A stretch of 64,000 nt of DNA from Chitinophagales bacterium (lineage in GTDB: Bacteria > Bacteroidota > Bacteroidia > Chitinophagales > JADIYW01): positions 1 through 64,000 of the forward strand of contig JAMLHJ010000001.1 of assembly GCA_023957245.1 (NCBI GenBank), written 5' to 3'. Positions 16,946 through 24,906 of this stretch are shown piece after piece. Under the pieces are notes generated by a model that was not told where the DNA came from, did no database searches, and saw nothing but the letters and a program-made list of their open reading frames with translations. Positions within the stretch are counted from its first letter, which is position 1. Each line of letters opens with the position of its first letter. The position numbers were made by a program, and so were the translations under genes.

Positions 16946-18832
16946 TTGGAAAATTTAAAGGAACAGCTTGTTAAAACTGTTATTGGCATATTTAAAAGTA
17001 CTTTTAATACTGAAATTTCAAGTCATGAATTGACTTTTAATGAAACTCCTAAAAATTTTGTTGGGGATTTGACTTTGGTTGTTTTTCCTCTTCTCAAATA
17101 CACTAAACTAAATCCAGAAGCCTCCGCAAATGCGATTGGACAAGAATTGACACAATTGGATATTGTAAAAGAGTTCAATGTCGTCAAAGGATTTTTAAAC
17201 ATTGTAATTGCAGATGAATATTGGAAAAAATATTTTGTATCGACATTTCACAATCCTCAATTTGGAAAAGGAAATACTAAAGACACAAAAATATTAATAG
17301 AATACTCCTCTCCCAATACCAACAAGCCATTGCATCTCGGTCATGTCAGAAATAATGTTTTGGGATATGCTGTTGCTGGAGTTTTAAAAGCTGCAGGGTA
17401 TCAAGTAAATACTTGCAATCTCGTCAACGACAGAGGTATCCATATTTGCAAATCTATGTTGGCATGGCAAAAGTCAAAAGATAAACCTACGCCAGAAAGT
17501 GCGGGACTGAAAGGTGATAAATTGGTCGGATATTTTTATGTCGAATTTGAAAAAATGCTACAAGCACAGGCTCAGCCATTAATAGAAGCTGCAATTCAAT
17601 TGGATTTCTCTAAATTTCAGAATACCGACACAAGTGCTATTAGTGCAAGCGTAAACAGATATTTACAAGCTGATGAAAATAAAAAAGATGACTTGCTTGA
17701 TGCCTTGAAAACACTTGTTCGCAATGCTACTCCTATCATGCAGGAAGCAAGAATCATGTTGCAAAACTGGGAAGCTGGAGATGAAGAAACTGTTGCATTA
17801 TGGAAAAAAATGAACCAATGGGTCTATGATGGATTTGCAGTAACTTATGACGCATTGGGAGTAAATTTTGATAAGATATATTACGAATCTGACACCTATT
17901 TATTAGGGAAAGATATCGTCAATGAAGGATTGGCTAAAGGTGTTTTATTTAAAAAAGAAGATGGTAGCGTCTGGATAGATTTGACAGATGAAGGACTAGA
18001 CCAGAAACTCTTGTTACGTTCAGATGGTACTTCGGTATATATTACCCAAGACTTGGGTACAGCAGATTTGAGATATCATGATTTCAAAATGGATAGAACT
18101 ATCTATGTAGTAGGAAATGAACAAGAATATCATTTCAAAGTACTCCAACTTGTATTAAAAAAACTCGGTCGTCCTTATGCCGACGGTATTCATCATTTTT
18201 CTTATGGAATGGTAGATTTACCAAGTGGCAAAATGAAATCACGTGAAGGCACTGTTGTAGATGCAGATGATTTGATTGCAGATATGATAAATACAGCTCA
18301 GGAAAGCAGTGAAGAATTGGGCAAAACAGATGGATTTACAAAAGAAGAAGCACAAGCATTATATCAGACATTAGGATTAGGAGCACTGAAATTTTTCCTA
18401 TTGCGTGTAGATCCAAAGAAAAGAATCATGTTCAACCCTGCAGAATCCATTGATTTACATGGTTATACAGGTCCATTTGTACAATATTCTTATGCTCGAA
18501 TTCAAAGTATTTATAGAAGATATTTGAAAGAAAATAATCAATTAAATATTGAAATTATTGACAATATTCAGCCAATTGAAAAAGAATTGATATTAAAAAT
18601 AGCTCAATATCCGACAATTATTGAATTGGCAGCTCAAGATTTAAACCCTGCTAAACTTGTTGATTATATCTATGAATTGGCAAAATTGTATAATAAATTC
18701 TACTCTGAAGTAAGCATTTTTAACGAAGGCAAAGAAACAACAGACAAAAGAGTGGCTCTTTCTGTCTTATGTGGAAGAATCATTAAAAATGGCTTTAACA
18801 CTGTAGGCATACAAGTACCTGACAGAATGTAG
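16946..18832 (+). CDS. argS: Arginyl-tRNA synthetase
   Basis: 628 aa class I synthetase that charges tRNA-Arg. An N-terminal Add-1 domain (about 1-110) precedes the catalytic Rossmann fold with the HIGH-type motif HLGH (130-133, in NKPLHLGHVRNN), a KMSKS-equivalent GKMKSREGT, and the C-terminal DALR anticodon-binding domain (FVQYSYARIQSI onward). The start codon is TTG. No in-frame ATG occurs before about residue 168, and the N-terminal sequence is needed for the Add-1 domain, so TTG is well supported. It is divergent from the arginine decarboxylase gene, so both arginine-related genes share one intergenic region of 79 nt. Confidence 0.96.
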   Translation: MENLKEQLVKTVIGIFKSTFNTEISSHELTFNETPKNFVGDLTLVVFPLLKYTKLNPEASANAIGQELTQLDIVKEFNVVKGFLNIVIADEYWKKYFVSTFHNPQFGKGNTKDTKILIEYSSPNTNKPLHLGHVRNNVLGYAVAGVLKAAGYQVNTCNLVNDRGIHICKSMLAWQKSKDKPTPESAGLKGDKLVGYFYVEFEKMLQAQAQPLIEAAIQLDFSKFQNTDTSAISASVNRYLQADENKKDDLLDALKTLVRNATPIMQEARIMLQNWEAGDEETVALWKKMNQWVYDGFAVTYDALGVNFDKIYYESDTYLLGKDIVNEGLAKGVLFKKEDGSVWIDLTDEGLDQKLLLRSDGTSVYITQDLGTADLRYHDFKMDRTIYVVGNEQEYHFKVLQLVLKKLGRPYADGIHHFSYGMVDLPSGKMKSREGTVVDADDLIADMINTAQESSEELGKTDGFTKEEAQALYQTLGLGALKFFLLRVDPKKRIMFNPAESIDLHGYTGPFVQYSYARIQSIYRRYLKENNQLNIEIIDNIQPIEKELILKIAQYPTIIELAAQDLNPAKLVDYIYELAKLYNKFYSEVSIFNEGKETTDKRVALSVLCGRIIKNGFNTVGIQVPDRM

Positions 18833-18861
18833 TGAAAAAATATTTTTTTACAATTTAAAAA

Positions 18862-18888
18862 AAATGTTTTTACTTTAGAAAAACATTT
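18862..18888 (+). terminator. Hairpin downstream of argS
   Basis: AAATGTTTTT (18862-18871) is complementary to AAAAACATTT (18879-18888) with a 7-nt loop. The following sequence is AT-rich but has no strong T-run, so this is a weak terminator candidate between argS and the riboswitch leader. Confidence 0.35.
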
Positions 18889-18948
18889 ATATATTCGTAT
18901 TGTGTTTGAAAAAATACAACTTCAGAATTTGAAAATTTGAATTCTGGA

Positions 18949-19047
18949 TTTATAAAGAAGTGGTGAGAGACTGGCTCGTTGACCCACTGGCAACCAATAG
19001 AAATATGAAGGTGCCAAATCCTGTCCTTCAAAAGAGGAAAATATAAA
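18949..19047 (+). ncRNA. SAM-I (S-box) riboswitch aptamer
   Basis: The core matches the S-box: AGTGG (18959-18963) pairs with CCACT (18984-18988) as P2, enclosing GAGAGACTGGC; GGCAACC (18989-18995) follows; P3 is ATA-GAAA-TAT (18997-19006); then AAGGTGCCAAATCC. P1 can be closed by GAAG/CTTC (18957-18960 with 19026-19029), and outer TTTATA (18949-18954) complements TATAAA (19042-19047). A hairpin CAGAATT/AATTCTG (18923-18946) precedes it. S-box aptamers bind S-adenosylmethionine and usually switch off methionine or cysteine genes. Here it leads into a poly-Cys leader ORF and osmC. A covariance-model search was not possible. Confidence 0.8.
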
Positions 19048-19062
19048 TTAAAAAACAAAAAA

Positions 19063-19173
19063 ATGAAACGCAACAACAAAATGAACCAACAGACAAATCT
19101 TGTCACAACACTCAGTTTGAATCATCACAATATGATTTCAAATACTATGATGTGTTGCTGTTGTTGTTGCTAG
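19063..19173 (+). CDS. Leader peptide ending in six cysteines
   Basis: A 36-codon ORF starts at ATG 19063, 16 nt after the SAM aptamer (an internal ATG lies at 19081). It ends MMCCCCCC and then TAG: six consecutive Cys codons (TGT TGC TGT TGT TGT TGC, 19153-19170) directly before the stop. This is the layout of attenuator leader peptides, in which ribosomes stall on codons of the limiting amino acid, here cysteine. The rest of the peptide is hydrophilic (N, Q, T, H) with no signal sequence. GCAACAACAA (19070-19079), at its start, is exactly complementary to TTGTTGTTGC (19161-19170) in the Cys codons, so translation and folding exclude each other. The osmC gene starts 189 nt downstream. Translation itself is not proven. 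Confidence 0.75.
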   Translation: MKRNNKMNQQTNLVTTLSLNHHNMISNTMMCCCCCC

Positions 19174-19213
19174 TCCTTTTCTCTCTGATATGTATTTAGC
19201 TATCTGAAAGAAC

Positions 19214-19251
19214 CCTCTTTTAGAGGATATTTGAATTTTTATTTCAAATAT
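19214..19251 (+). terminator. Two stacked hairpins between the Cys leader ORF and osmC (candidate attenuator)
   Basis: Hairpin 1: CCTCT (19214-19218) with AGAGG (19222-19226). Hairpin 2: ATATTTGAA (19227-19235) with TTCAAATAT (19243-19251), followed by TTT. CCTCTTTT (19214-19221) is also complementary to AAAAGAGG (19030-19037) just 3' of the aptamer P1, giving a possible alternative long-range pairing. The T-run is short, so this may be a weak terminator or a folding switch rather than a classic terminator. Confidence 0.45.
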
Positions 19252-19362
19252 TTTAATCAACCCTTATTGCAAAAAATCAATTGAATTCTTTAATAGTAAT
19301 TTTCATTTGAAAATAAATCTTTTAAAAATTTATTCATTTAACAATTAATAAAAATCATTTTT

Positions 19363-19893
19363 ATGTCAACAAACATCAAAGCGTCCTTTGAAACGCTCAT
19401 AGGACAACTCAAAAGCCAACCAGAGCAAGCAAATGCTATCTTCCAAGCTACGTCAACACTTGGGAAACAACTCAATGTCAAAGCCAATTCAGGAAAATTT
19501 GAATACAATTTTGACGAACCAGAAATACTAGGCGGAAACTACTCTGCACCTAATCCCGTGGAATATGTTTTAGGTTCATTAGGTGCTTGCCAAGCTATTG
19601 TCTATCGTGCATTAGCCTCATTAAGTGGCATTGATATTCAAGGATTATCCGTAAAGACAAAAGGACATTTAGATTTACAAGGATTTTTAGGACTAGATGA
19701 AAATGCAAGACCAGGTTTCAGTAAAGTAGAATTTGAAACAATTATCACTTCCAATGAAGACCCTGTTAAACTACTTGAATTATCCAAACAAGTAGAAGCA
19801 TTATGCCCTGTTCTAGATATTATCTCCAACCCTACTCCCGTAAAAGGAAAAATCACTATCAAAAAGACTAAAGAAGTTGAAGTAGCTATATAG
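19363..19893 (+). CDS. OsmC family protein
   Basis: 176 aa. The OsmC fold is supported by NPVEYVLGSLGACQAIVYRALASL with Cys76 and by EALCPVLDIISNPTPV with Cys148, the two redox cysteines of OsmC/Ohr proteins, which reduce organic hydroperoxides using thiols. A ~35-residue N-terminal helix precedes the domain. The control region is unusual: a SAM riboswitch and a poly-Cys leader ORF, which suggests a role in sulfur or thiol metabolism rather than general osmotic stress (inference). It is monocistronic, with a strong terminator 40 nt after the stop. Confidence 0.88.
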   Translation: MSTNIKASFETLIGQLKSQPEQANAIFQATSTLGKQLNVKANSGKFEYNFDEPEILGGNYSAPNPVEYVLGSLGACQAIVYRALASLSGIDIQGLSVKTKGHLDLQGFLGLDENARPGFSKVEFETIITSNEDPVKLLELSKQVEALCPVLDIISNPTPVKGKITIKKTKEVEVAI

Positions 19894-19931
19894 TAAGGAA
19901 TGAAGCTATTGTGTATAAAATGTGTTTAGAA

Positions 19932-19971
19932 AGAGGAGAGCTGTCAAGGAATATTGGCAGCTCTCTTTTTT
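19932..19971 (+). terminator. Rho-independent terminator of osmC
   Basis: GAGAGCTG (19936-19943) pairs with CAGCTCTC (19958-19965) around a 14-nt loop, followed by TTTTTT. Confidence 0.9.
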
Positions 19972-20031
19972 ATCAAAAAAAATTATTTCTAAAGCCATTT
20001 TTCAATATTATTAGCAATAACTTTATTCAGT

Positions 20032-20946
20032 ATGGATGAGCAATACAATTCAAATACTAAAAAGAGTTTTTTAATCGAAGAATTATTCAACACAAGTATT
20101 TTCTCTACCGACTTGAAAGAAATTGATATTAAGCACAATAGTGAAATCAATTTACTGTCCTTCCTTTTTTCATTTCAGAATGATAAACCAGATAAAAATT
20201 TTAGGAAAACCATCTCAGATAATAGAAATACCTATTTGAATTACTTTCCTGACAACGATAATATAAAGGGAATTATAACACACAACTTAGCATTTGTCCC
20301 TTATTATCAAGATATCCAATTTCAGAGTTTCCCATTATGGATATATAAAAAGTCAAAACAGTCGGAGCAAGAAAAAATCTCAAATCTGAATCCTCATATA
20401 ATAGAACAATTTTCTAAAATTTTAGCTTTAGAATATCTAGAGAAGGCACCTCCAGAAGGAAATTTATGTTTTGCTCAAAACATTGAAATAAGAGATGAAT
20501 TTCGTACCTACTTCTCTTCCATAGACATTATAGATTACACTTTGAATTGTATGAATTCACAGCTAAAAAATCAACAAACACCTCTTATTTATTTTCCAGA
20601 AGATGAATATACATTTTGGCAGAAAGTTCAAGCTGGGAAAAAACTTAGAACAATACAACAATTGGAAAATATTGATGTCGATCATAATTTTTTTCCAATA
20701 GGAGATTTGACACAAATAATTATTCAAAAAATAGACTACAACAACGAACAAATATTTATTAATGACAAATCATTTCTTTCCAAAATCTCCGAATGGGAAT
20801 GGAGTTTTCAAATCGGACAACTAAAGCCTATTCAAAAATATTTAAAAGATAAAATCGGGTCTTCAATCAACATGGAAGAAATAGAACAATTTATTCAATA
20901 TATCTCAGCAGTCCGACAGATGAGAAAATGGTGTTCTAAGCACTAA
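20032..20946 (+). CDS. Hypothetical protein
   Basis: 304 aa, soluble, with no signal peptide, membrane segment or family I recognise. It is rich in I, N, Q and K, and its C-terminus MEEIEQFIQYISAVRQMRKWCSKH looks helical. AAT-rich codon use matches the neighbours, so there is no sign of transfer. The sequence before the ATG (TAACTTTATTC) resembles a -7 box. It stands between a terminator and the Rrf2 promoter and is probably its own transcription unit. Confidence 0.55.
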   Translation: MDEQYNSNTKKSFLIEELFNTSIFSTDLKEIDIKHNSEINLLSFLFSFQNDKPDKNFRKTISDNRNTYLNYFPDNDNIKGIITHNLAFVPYYQDIQFQSFPLWIYKKSKQSEQEKISNLNPHIIEQFSKILALEYLEKAPPEGNLCFAQNIEIRDEFRTYFSSIDIIDYTLNCMNSQLKNQQTPLIYFPEDEYTFWQKVQAGKKLRTIQQLENIDVDHNFFPIGDLTQIIIQKIDYNNEQIFINDKSFLSKISEWEWSFQIGQLKPIQKYLKDKIGSSINMEEIEQFIQYISAVRQMRKWCSKH

Positions 20947-21010
20947 AAACTCAATAAAAGAGGGAGGTTTGCCCCAAAACTATATCTTCATTTTAAATTA
21001 ACTTTAAATT

Positions 21011-21034
21011 ATTTCGGATAAAGTTATCCGAAAT
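21011..21034. promoter_or_regulatory. Perfect palindromic operator upstream of the Rrf2 gene
   Basis: ATTTCGGATAA (21011-21021), two bases (AG), then its exact reverse complement (21024-21034). It sits where the -33 region should be relative to the TAGATTTG -7 box, so a bound protein would block RNA polymerase. The adjacent Rrf2 regulator is the natural candidate for autorepression. Confidence 0.75.
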
Positions 21035-21046
21035 GAAATATTTTCA

Positions 21047-21054
21047 TAGATTTG
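21047..21054 (+). promoter_or_regulatory. -7 box of the Rrf2-oxidase operon
   Basis: TAGATTTG fits TAnnTTTG exactly. Transcription would start about 21060, just before the Rrf2 start at 21079. Confidence 0.65.
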
Positions 21055-21078
21055 CTTTAGAATCATTCAAAATAAGAT

Positions 21079-21513
21079 ATGTTTTCAAAATCTTGCGAAT
21101 ATGCTATCAGAGCAACTATCTATATTGCCACCCAATCGCTGAACGACAACAGAGTGAAATTGGGAGATGTCGCCCAAAATGCAGGTTCACCTGAAGCTTT
21201 CACAGCAAAATTATTGGGCATATTGACTAAAAATCAGATTATACAATCTACCAAAGGCCCTTATGGTGGTTTTGAAATCTCAAAAAACCAAATGCATGAA
21301 ATAAAAATCAGCCAAATTGTCTATGCTATAGATGGAGATTCTGTATATAACGGATGTGGATTGGGTTTAAGTGAATGCAATGCTGCTGTCCCCTGCCCTA
21401 TGCATGATAAATTTATCAAAATAAGGGCTGAACTTAAAAAAATGTTAGAAACAACAACTATTTACGACCTAGCAACTAAAATAAAATCAGGCAAATCAAT
21501 TTTAATACGATGA
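21079..21513 (+). CDS. Rrf2-family transcriptional regulator, Fe-S sensor type
   Basis: 144 aa. The N-terminal winged helix (MFSKSCEYAIRATIYIA, KLGDVAQNAGSPEAFTAKLL) and wing (KGPYGGFEI) are canonical. Three cysteines, C93, C100 and C106 (CX6CX5C), match the Fe-S cluster ligands of the NsrR/IscR/RsrR group, so it probably senses NO, O2 or Fe-S status. The gene overlaps the next gene (oxidase subunit I) by 4 nt and lies behind a perfect palindrome, implying it controls the whole oxidase/NO island including itself. A paralogue with identical Cys positions is at 51451-51885. Confidence 0.88.
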   Translation: MFSKSCEYAIRATIYIATQSLNDNRVKLGDVAQNAGSPEAFTAKLLGILTKNQIIQSTKGPYGGFEISKNQMHEIKISQIVYAIDGDSVYNGCGLGLSECNAAVPCPMHDKFIKIRAELKKMLETTTIYDLATKIKSGKSILIR

Positions 21514-23351
21514 AAAAAAGAATTGTGAATCTTTATCAACTCAAAACACTCAATAAAAGGTCGATACTCCTTCCTTTATTACTTTCAGGATTTTCAGCAC
21601 TTGCGCAACCTCAAGCTAATCCCAATATTGACAACTGGCAATTAAGTCCAGCTGTATTGGGAACAATATTACTCATTGCAATTGTCATGATGGTGGCAGT
21701 TGTCATCATTTATATTCGAATATCGGATTACCTCAGTGGTATGAGGAAAAAAGAAGATACTCAAAACAAACATTTATTCAATGAAAAGATTATTGGTCTC
21801 AATGATAATGAAATAGATAATCTATTAGAAAAGAGAAAAGAAGCACTCAACTATAAATTAAGTGGAAATGAATTGGGTGGTAATACCAATGCAATCGATG
21901 ATAAAGGTATTATAGCTCAAGTCACTCACGACCCCAATAATCCTCTTGTTGATGAAAAGAAAAGAGCAAAATTAAATTTAGAAACACCAGAAGAACTCAA
22001 AAAAGTGGTGATTTGGTATGTAGGAGCAGCAGTCTTTTGGTTAGTATTTGGAACAGCAATAGGTCAATATGCAGGTATGAAACTTGCTTGGCCAGAAGTG
22101 GACACTGTTTCATGGCTATCATTTGGAAGGCTTAGACCTGTTCATACAAATACTGTTTTTTGGGGCTGGGCATCATTTGCAATGGTAGGATTGGCATATT
22201 ATGTCATTTCAAGAACATCCAACACTACAATATATAGTTATAAAATGGCTTGGCGTGCATGGTTCTTAATGAATGCTGCCGTCATTCTTGGAGACTTATG
22301 TTTAATGATGGGTATCAATAATGGTGGTGGTGAATATCGTGAATATATTTGGCCGGTGATGGCACTATTTGCGATTGGTCTTATCATGACTTTTATCAAT
22401 TTCTATAAAACAGTCGCAAAGAGAACAGTCAAAGAAATATACATTTCTAATTGGTATTTATTTGGAGCATTGCTTTGGACATTGACCATTGTTACAATTG
22501 CCTATCAACCTTTCTTTCAAAATGGACTAGGTGAAACTGTCATTCAAGGGTACTATATGCACCAAGGAGTTGGGATGTGGTTCATGACATTCACATTAGG
22601 ATTGATATACTATTATCTTCCATCAACATTAAACAAGCCGATTTATTCCTATTCATTAGGAGTTCTAGCATTCTGGACACAGATGTTATTCTATACTTTG
22701 ATTGGAACACATCACTTTATTTTTAGTCCACTGCCTTGGTGGTTACAGACAATAGCAATTGTATTCAGTGCGGGAATGTTTATTCCAGTAGTGGCAGGTA
22801 CAACTAACTTCTTGATGACAATGAGAGGCAGCCGACATGAAATCTCAAAAAGTTATGTTCTTCCATTCTTCTTAGTAGGAGTTATATTTTACTTTGTAGG
22901 TTCTACACAAGGAAGTCTTCAAGCATTTAGATTTACCAACTTTGTATGGCACTTTAACGACTTTAACGTAGCACACTCACACATGACGATGTATGGTATT
23001 ATCACCTTTATCTTATGGGCATGTATCTATGTTCTTTTACCAAAACTTACTGGAAATGAACCTAAACAATTTCTAGTTGGAGCACATTTCTGGATGGCAT
23101 TTATTGGACTATTTGCTTACATGATTTCATTGATGACAGGAGGAACATTAAAAGGTTTGAGTTGGATAGAAGGCAATCCATTTATTGACTCAGTTATATT
23201 GATGCAACCTTATTGGGTATGGCGTGCCATTGGAGGCTCACTGATGTTTGTATCGCATCTCATATTTGCATTTAACTTTTATGTGATGGTTAGAAAACCA
23301 ATAACCATCAGCAATGACTCTCTTTCTTTATCGAATACTGTAAACGCTTAA
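21510..23351 (+). CDS. cbb3-like haem-copper oxidase subunit I (CcoN-like)
   Basis: 613 aa membrane protein. An N-terminal hydrophobic segment and a charged loop of ~90 residues precede about 12 TM helices. Expected ligands are present: H212 (low-spin haem, RPVHTNT), H351 (CuB, YMHQGVG), H401-H402 (THHFIFS), H489 and H491 (AHSHMTMYG; low-spin and high-spin haem). The cbb3-type cross-linked Tyr is matched by Y395, six residues before the HH pair. At H351+4 there is Gly as in CcoN, not the Glu of cNOR. So it is an oxygen-reducing cbb3-like enzyme by motif, but the NO-related neighbours leave NO reduction open. It overlaps the Rrf2 gene by 4 nt. Confidence 0.82.
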   Translation: MKKRIVNLYQLKTLNKRSILLPLLLSGFSALAQPQANPNIDNWQLSPAVLGTILLIAIVMMVAVVIIYIRISDYLSGMRKKEDTQNKHLFNEKIIGLNDNEIDNLLEKRKEALNYKLSGNELGGNTNAIDDKGIIAQVTHDPNNPLVDEKKRAKLNLETPEELKKVVIWYVGAAVFWLVFGTAIGQYAGMKLAWPEVDTVSWLSFGRLRPVHTNTVFWGWASFAMVGLAYYVISRTSNTTIYSYKMAWRAWFLMNAAVILGDLCLMMGINNGGGEYREYIWPVMALFAIGLIMTFINFYKTVAKRTVKEIYISNWYLFGALLWTLTIVTIAYQPFFQNGLGETVIQGYYMHQGVGMWFMTFTLGLIYYYLPSTLNKPIYSYSLGVLAFWTQMLFYTLIGTHHFIFSPLPWWLQTIAIVFSAGMFIPVVAGTTNFLMTMRGSRHEISKSYVLPFFLVGVIFYFVGSTQGSLQAFRFTNFVWHFNDFNVAHSHMTMYGIITFILWACIYVLLPKLTGNEPKQFLVGAHFWMAFIGLFAYMISLMTGGTLKGLSWIEGNPFIDSVILMQPYWVWRAIGGSLMFVSHLIFAFNFYVMVRKPITISNDSLSLSNTVNA

Positions 23352-23362
23352 AAGACATTCCA

Positions 23363-24373
23363 ATGCTCAACTTAAATAATAATCATAAAAATTTAGTCCT
23401 TACTTCACTTACTGTATATGTATTTTTAAGCATATTGATAGCTGTAATTCCTGCCTATCAAATGGATAAAGTACAAGCACTCCCTTCGATGGAGCCTTTC
23501 AGTGAACAACAATTAAATGGCTTAAAAATATATAACTCTGAAAACTGTATGGCTTGTCATACCCAACAAGTTCGTAATATCGAAATGGACAAGGTATGGG
23601 GAGACCGCCCTTCGATTCCTTCAGATTATTTTTATAGTAAAAAGAGAATAGATATTTGGAGACAATCTCCTTCAGTACTAGGCAGTGAGAGAACAGGTCC
23701 AGACTTGACCAATGTCGGCAAACGTCAATCTGGCAAAGAATGGCATTTACTTCACCTCTACAACCCTAGAATTGTTGTAAAAGAGTCAGTAATGCCAGGA
23801 TATCCTTGGTTGTTTGAAGAAAAAGAAGCCAGTCAAGTGACAGATAAAGATGTCGTAGTAGCAGTACCCGCTAATTTCTTAAAAGACCCTAACAAAAAGA
23901 TCGTTGCTACACAAAGAGCTTTAGATTTAGTATCCTATTTAACATCTTTAAAACAACCCACTATCGGGGAGCAACCTGCTTCAGATTTTATTCCATCTAC
24001 CAAGAAAGAAAATGCAAAAGCAGGAAATGGTGATGTACCAGCAGGATTGGACGGTGCAGTATTATATACCAATACTTGTTCTGCATGTCACCAAGCTGAT
24101 GGCAAAGGGCTTGCTGGAGCATTCCCTCCATTGGCTGGAAGTCCAATTGTGAATGATGCCAATCCAGAAACACTCATAAAAATCATCTTGCAAGGATATG
24201 ATGCAAGAGCAGAATATGGTGTAATGCCTCCATTTTCTGAAAGTTTATCCGATGAAGAAATATCTGCTATCGCAACACACGAAAGAAGTAGCTGGGGCAA
24301 CAGTGCTCCTGCAGTCACTGCAGATGATGTGAAAAAAATAAGAGAAATGATTGAATCAACCGCTAAAAAATAA
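23363..24373 (+). CDS. CcoO-like subunit II fused to an extra cytochrome c domain
   Basis: 336 aa. One N-terminal TM helix is followed by a CcoO domain: CMACH (62-66) with HTQQVRN, GSERTGPDLTNVGKR and SVMPGYPWL (axial Met). After a linker (~200-225), a second class I cytochrome domain has CSACH (239-243), GKGLAGAFPPL and GVMPPF. Standard CcoO has one haem and CcoP two more; here a single extra haem is fused to CcoO and no ccoP is present, so electrons may come directly from a soluble donor such as the nearby azurin (inference). It lies 11 nt after subunit I. Confidence 0.85.
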   Translation: MLNLNNNHKNLVLTSLTVYVFLSILIAVIPAYQMDKVQALPSMEPFSEQQLNGLKIYNSENCMACHTQQVRNIEMDKVWGDRPSIPSDYFYSKKRIDIWRQSPSVLGSERTGPDLTNVGKRQSGKEWHLLHLYNPRIVVKESVMPGYPWLFEEKEASQVTDKDVVVAVPANFLKDPNKKIVATQRALDLVSYLTSLKQPTIGEQPASDFIPSTKKENAKAGNGDVPAGLDGAVLYTNTCSACHQADGKGLAGAFPPLAGSPIVNDANPETLIKIILQGYDARAEYGVMPPFSESLSDEEISAIATHERSSWGNSAPAVTADDVKKIREMIESTAKK

Positions 24374-24378
24374 CATAT

Positions 24379-24612
24379 ATGGAAAACAAAGAAATTTGGT
24401 TAGAATCTTTGATTACAAAGACACCACAAGAAGGAAGAGAATTGGCTATTAAAATGTCAAGAAAATCTATTGCAGCCATCCAAACTGATCCAGAAATAAG
24501 AAAAAGTTTGAGAAAAGATTATGCCAGTGACACTGCTCAGTTAATAGCATCTGCTAATGTTATTGCCATTGAATTTCAAACTATTGCCCAAGCCAATAAT
24601 TATTGGAAATAG
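24379..24612 (+). CDS. Small soluble protein of the oxidase cluster
   Basis: 77 aa, soluble and helical, no Cys or motif I recognise (ENKEIWLESLITKTPQEG, KSIAAIQTDPEIRKSLRKDY). It is 5 nt after the CcoO-like gene, so it is translated from the same mRNA. It could be an assembly factor. No function is assigned. Confidence 0.6.
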   Translation: MENKEIWLESLITKTPQEGRELAIKMSRKSIAAIQTDPEIRKSLRKDYASDTAQLIASANVIAIEFQTIAQANNYWK

Positions 24613-24635
24613 TTCAAAAGACGAAAAGAGCAATA

Positions 24636-24896
24636 ATGAAAAAAATTATTATCATCCTATTTTCTCTCTCCTTGTGGAATATTTCATCCCTTCTGGCTTG
24701 TGATGTCTGTCAAGAAAAGCAACCTGATATATTAAAGGGTATCACACATGGAGCAGGACCTCAAGGAGAAACTGATTATATCATTATATGGTCTGCAGTA
24801 TTTATAGTATTAGCTACTTTATATCTAAGTGTGAAATTTTTAGTCAATCCTAAAGAAACTGAGCCAGATCATATTAAAAACATTGTAGTAGAATAA
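24636..24896 (+). CDS. Small membrane protein of the oxidase cluster
   Basis: 86 aa from the ATG at 24636; the longer frame from 24603 overlaps the previous stop and lacks a better start. A signal sequence (KKIIIILFSLSLWNISSLLA) is followed by CDVCQEKQP, then one TM helix (IIIWSAVFIVLATLYLSVKFLV) and a charged tail. The CxxC just after the cleavage site could bind metal or be redox-active. It is probably a small subunit or assembly factor (inference). Confidence 0.65.
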   Translation: MKKIIIILFSLSLWNISSLLACDVCQEKQPDILKGITHGAGPQGETDYIIIWSAVFIVLATLYLSVKFLVNPKETEPDHIKNIVVE

Positions 24897-24906
24897 AAAA
24901 ATATCT

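Noticed and set aside
21510..23351. Canonical nitric-oxide reductase (NorB)
   Set aside because: The NOR glutamate after the first CuB His is Gly here and the cbb3-type Tyr is present; NO reduction remains only a contextual possibility.
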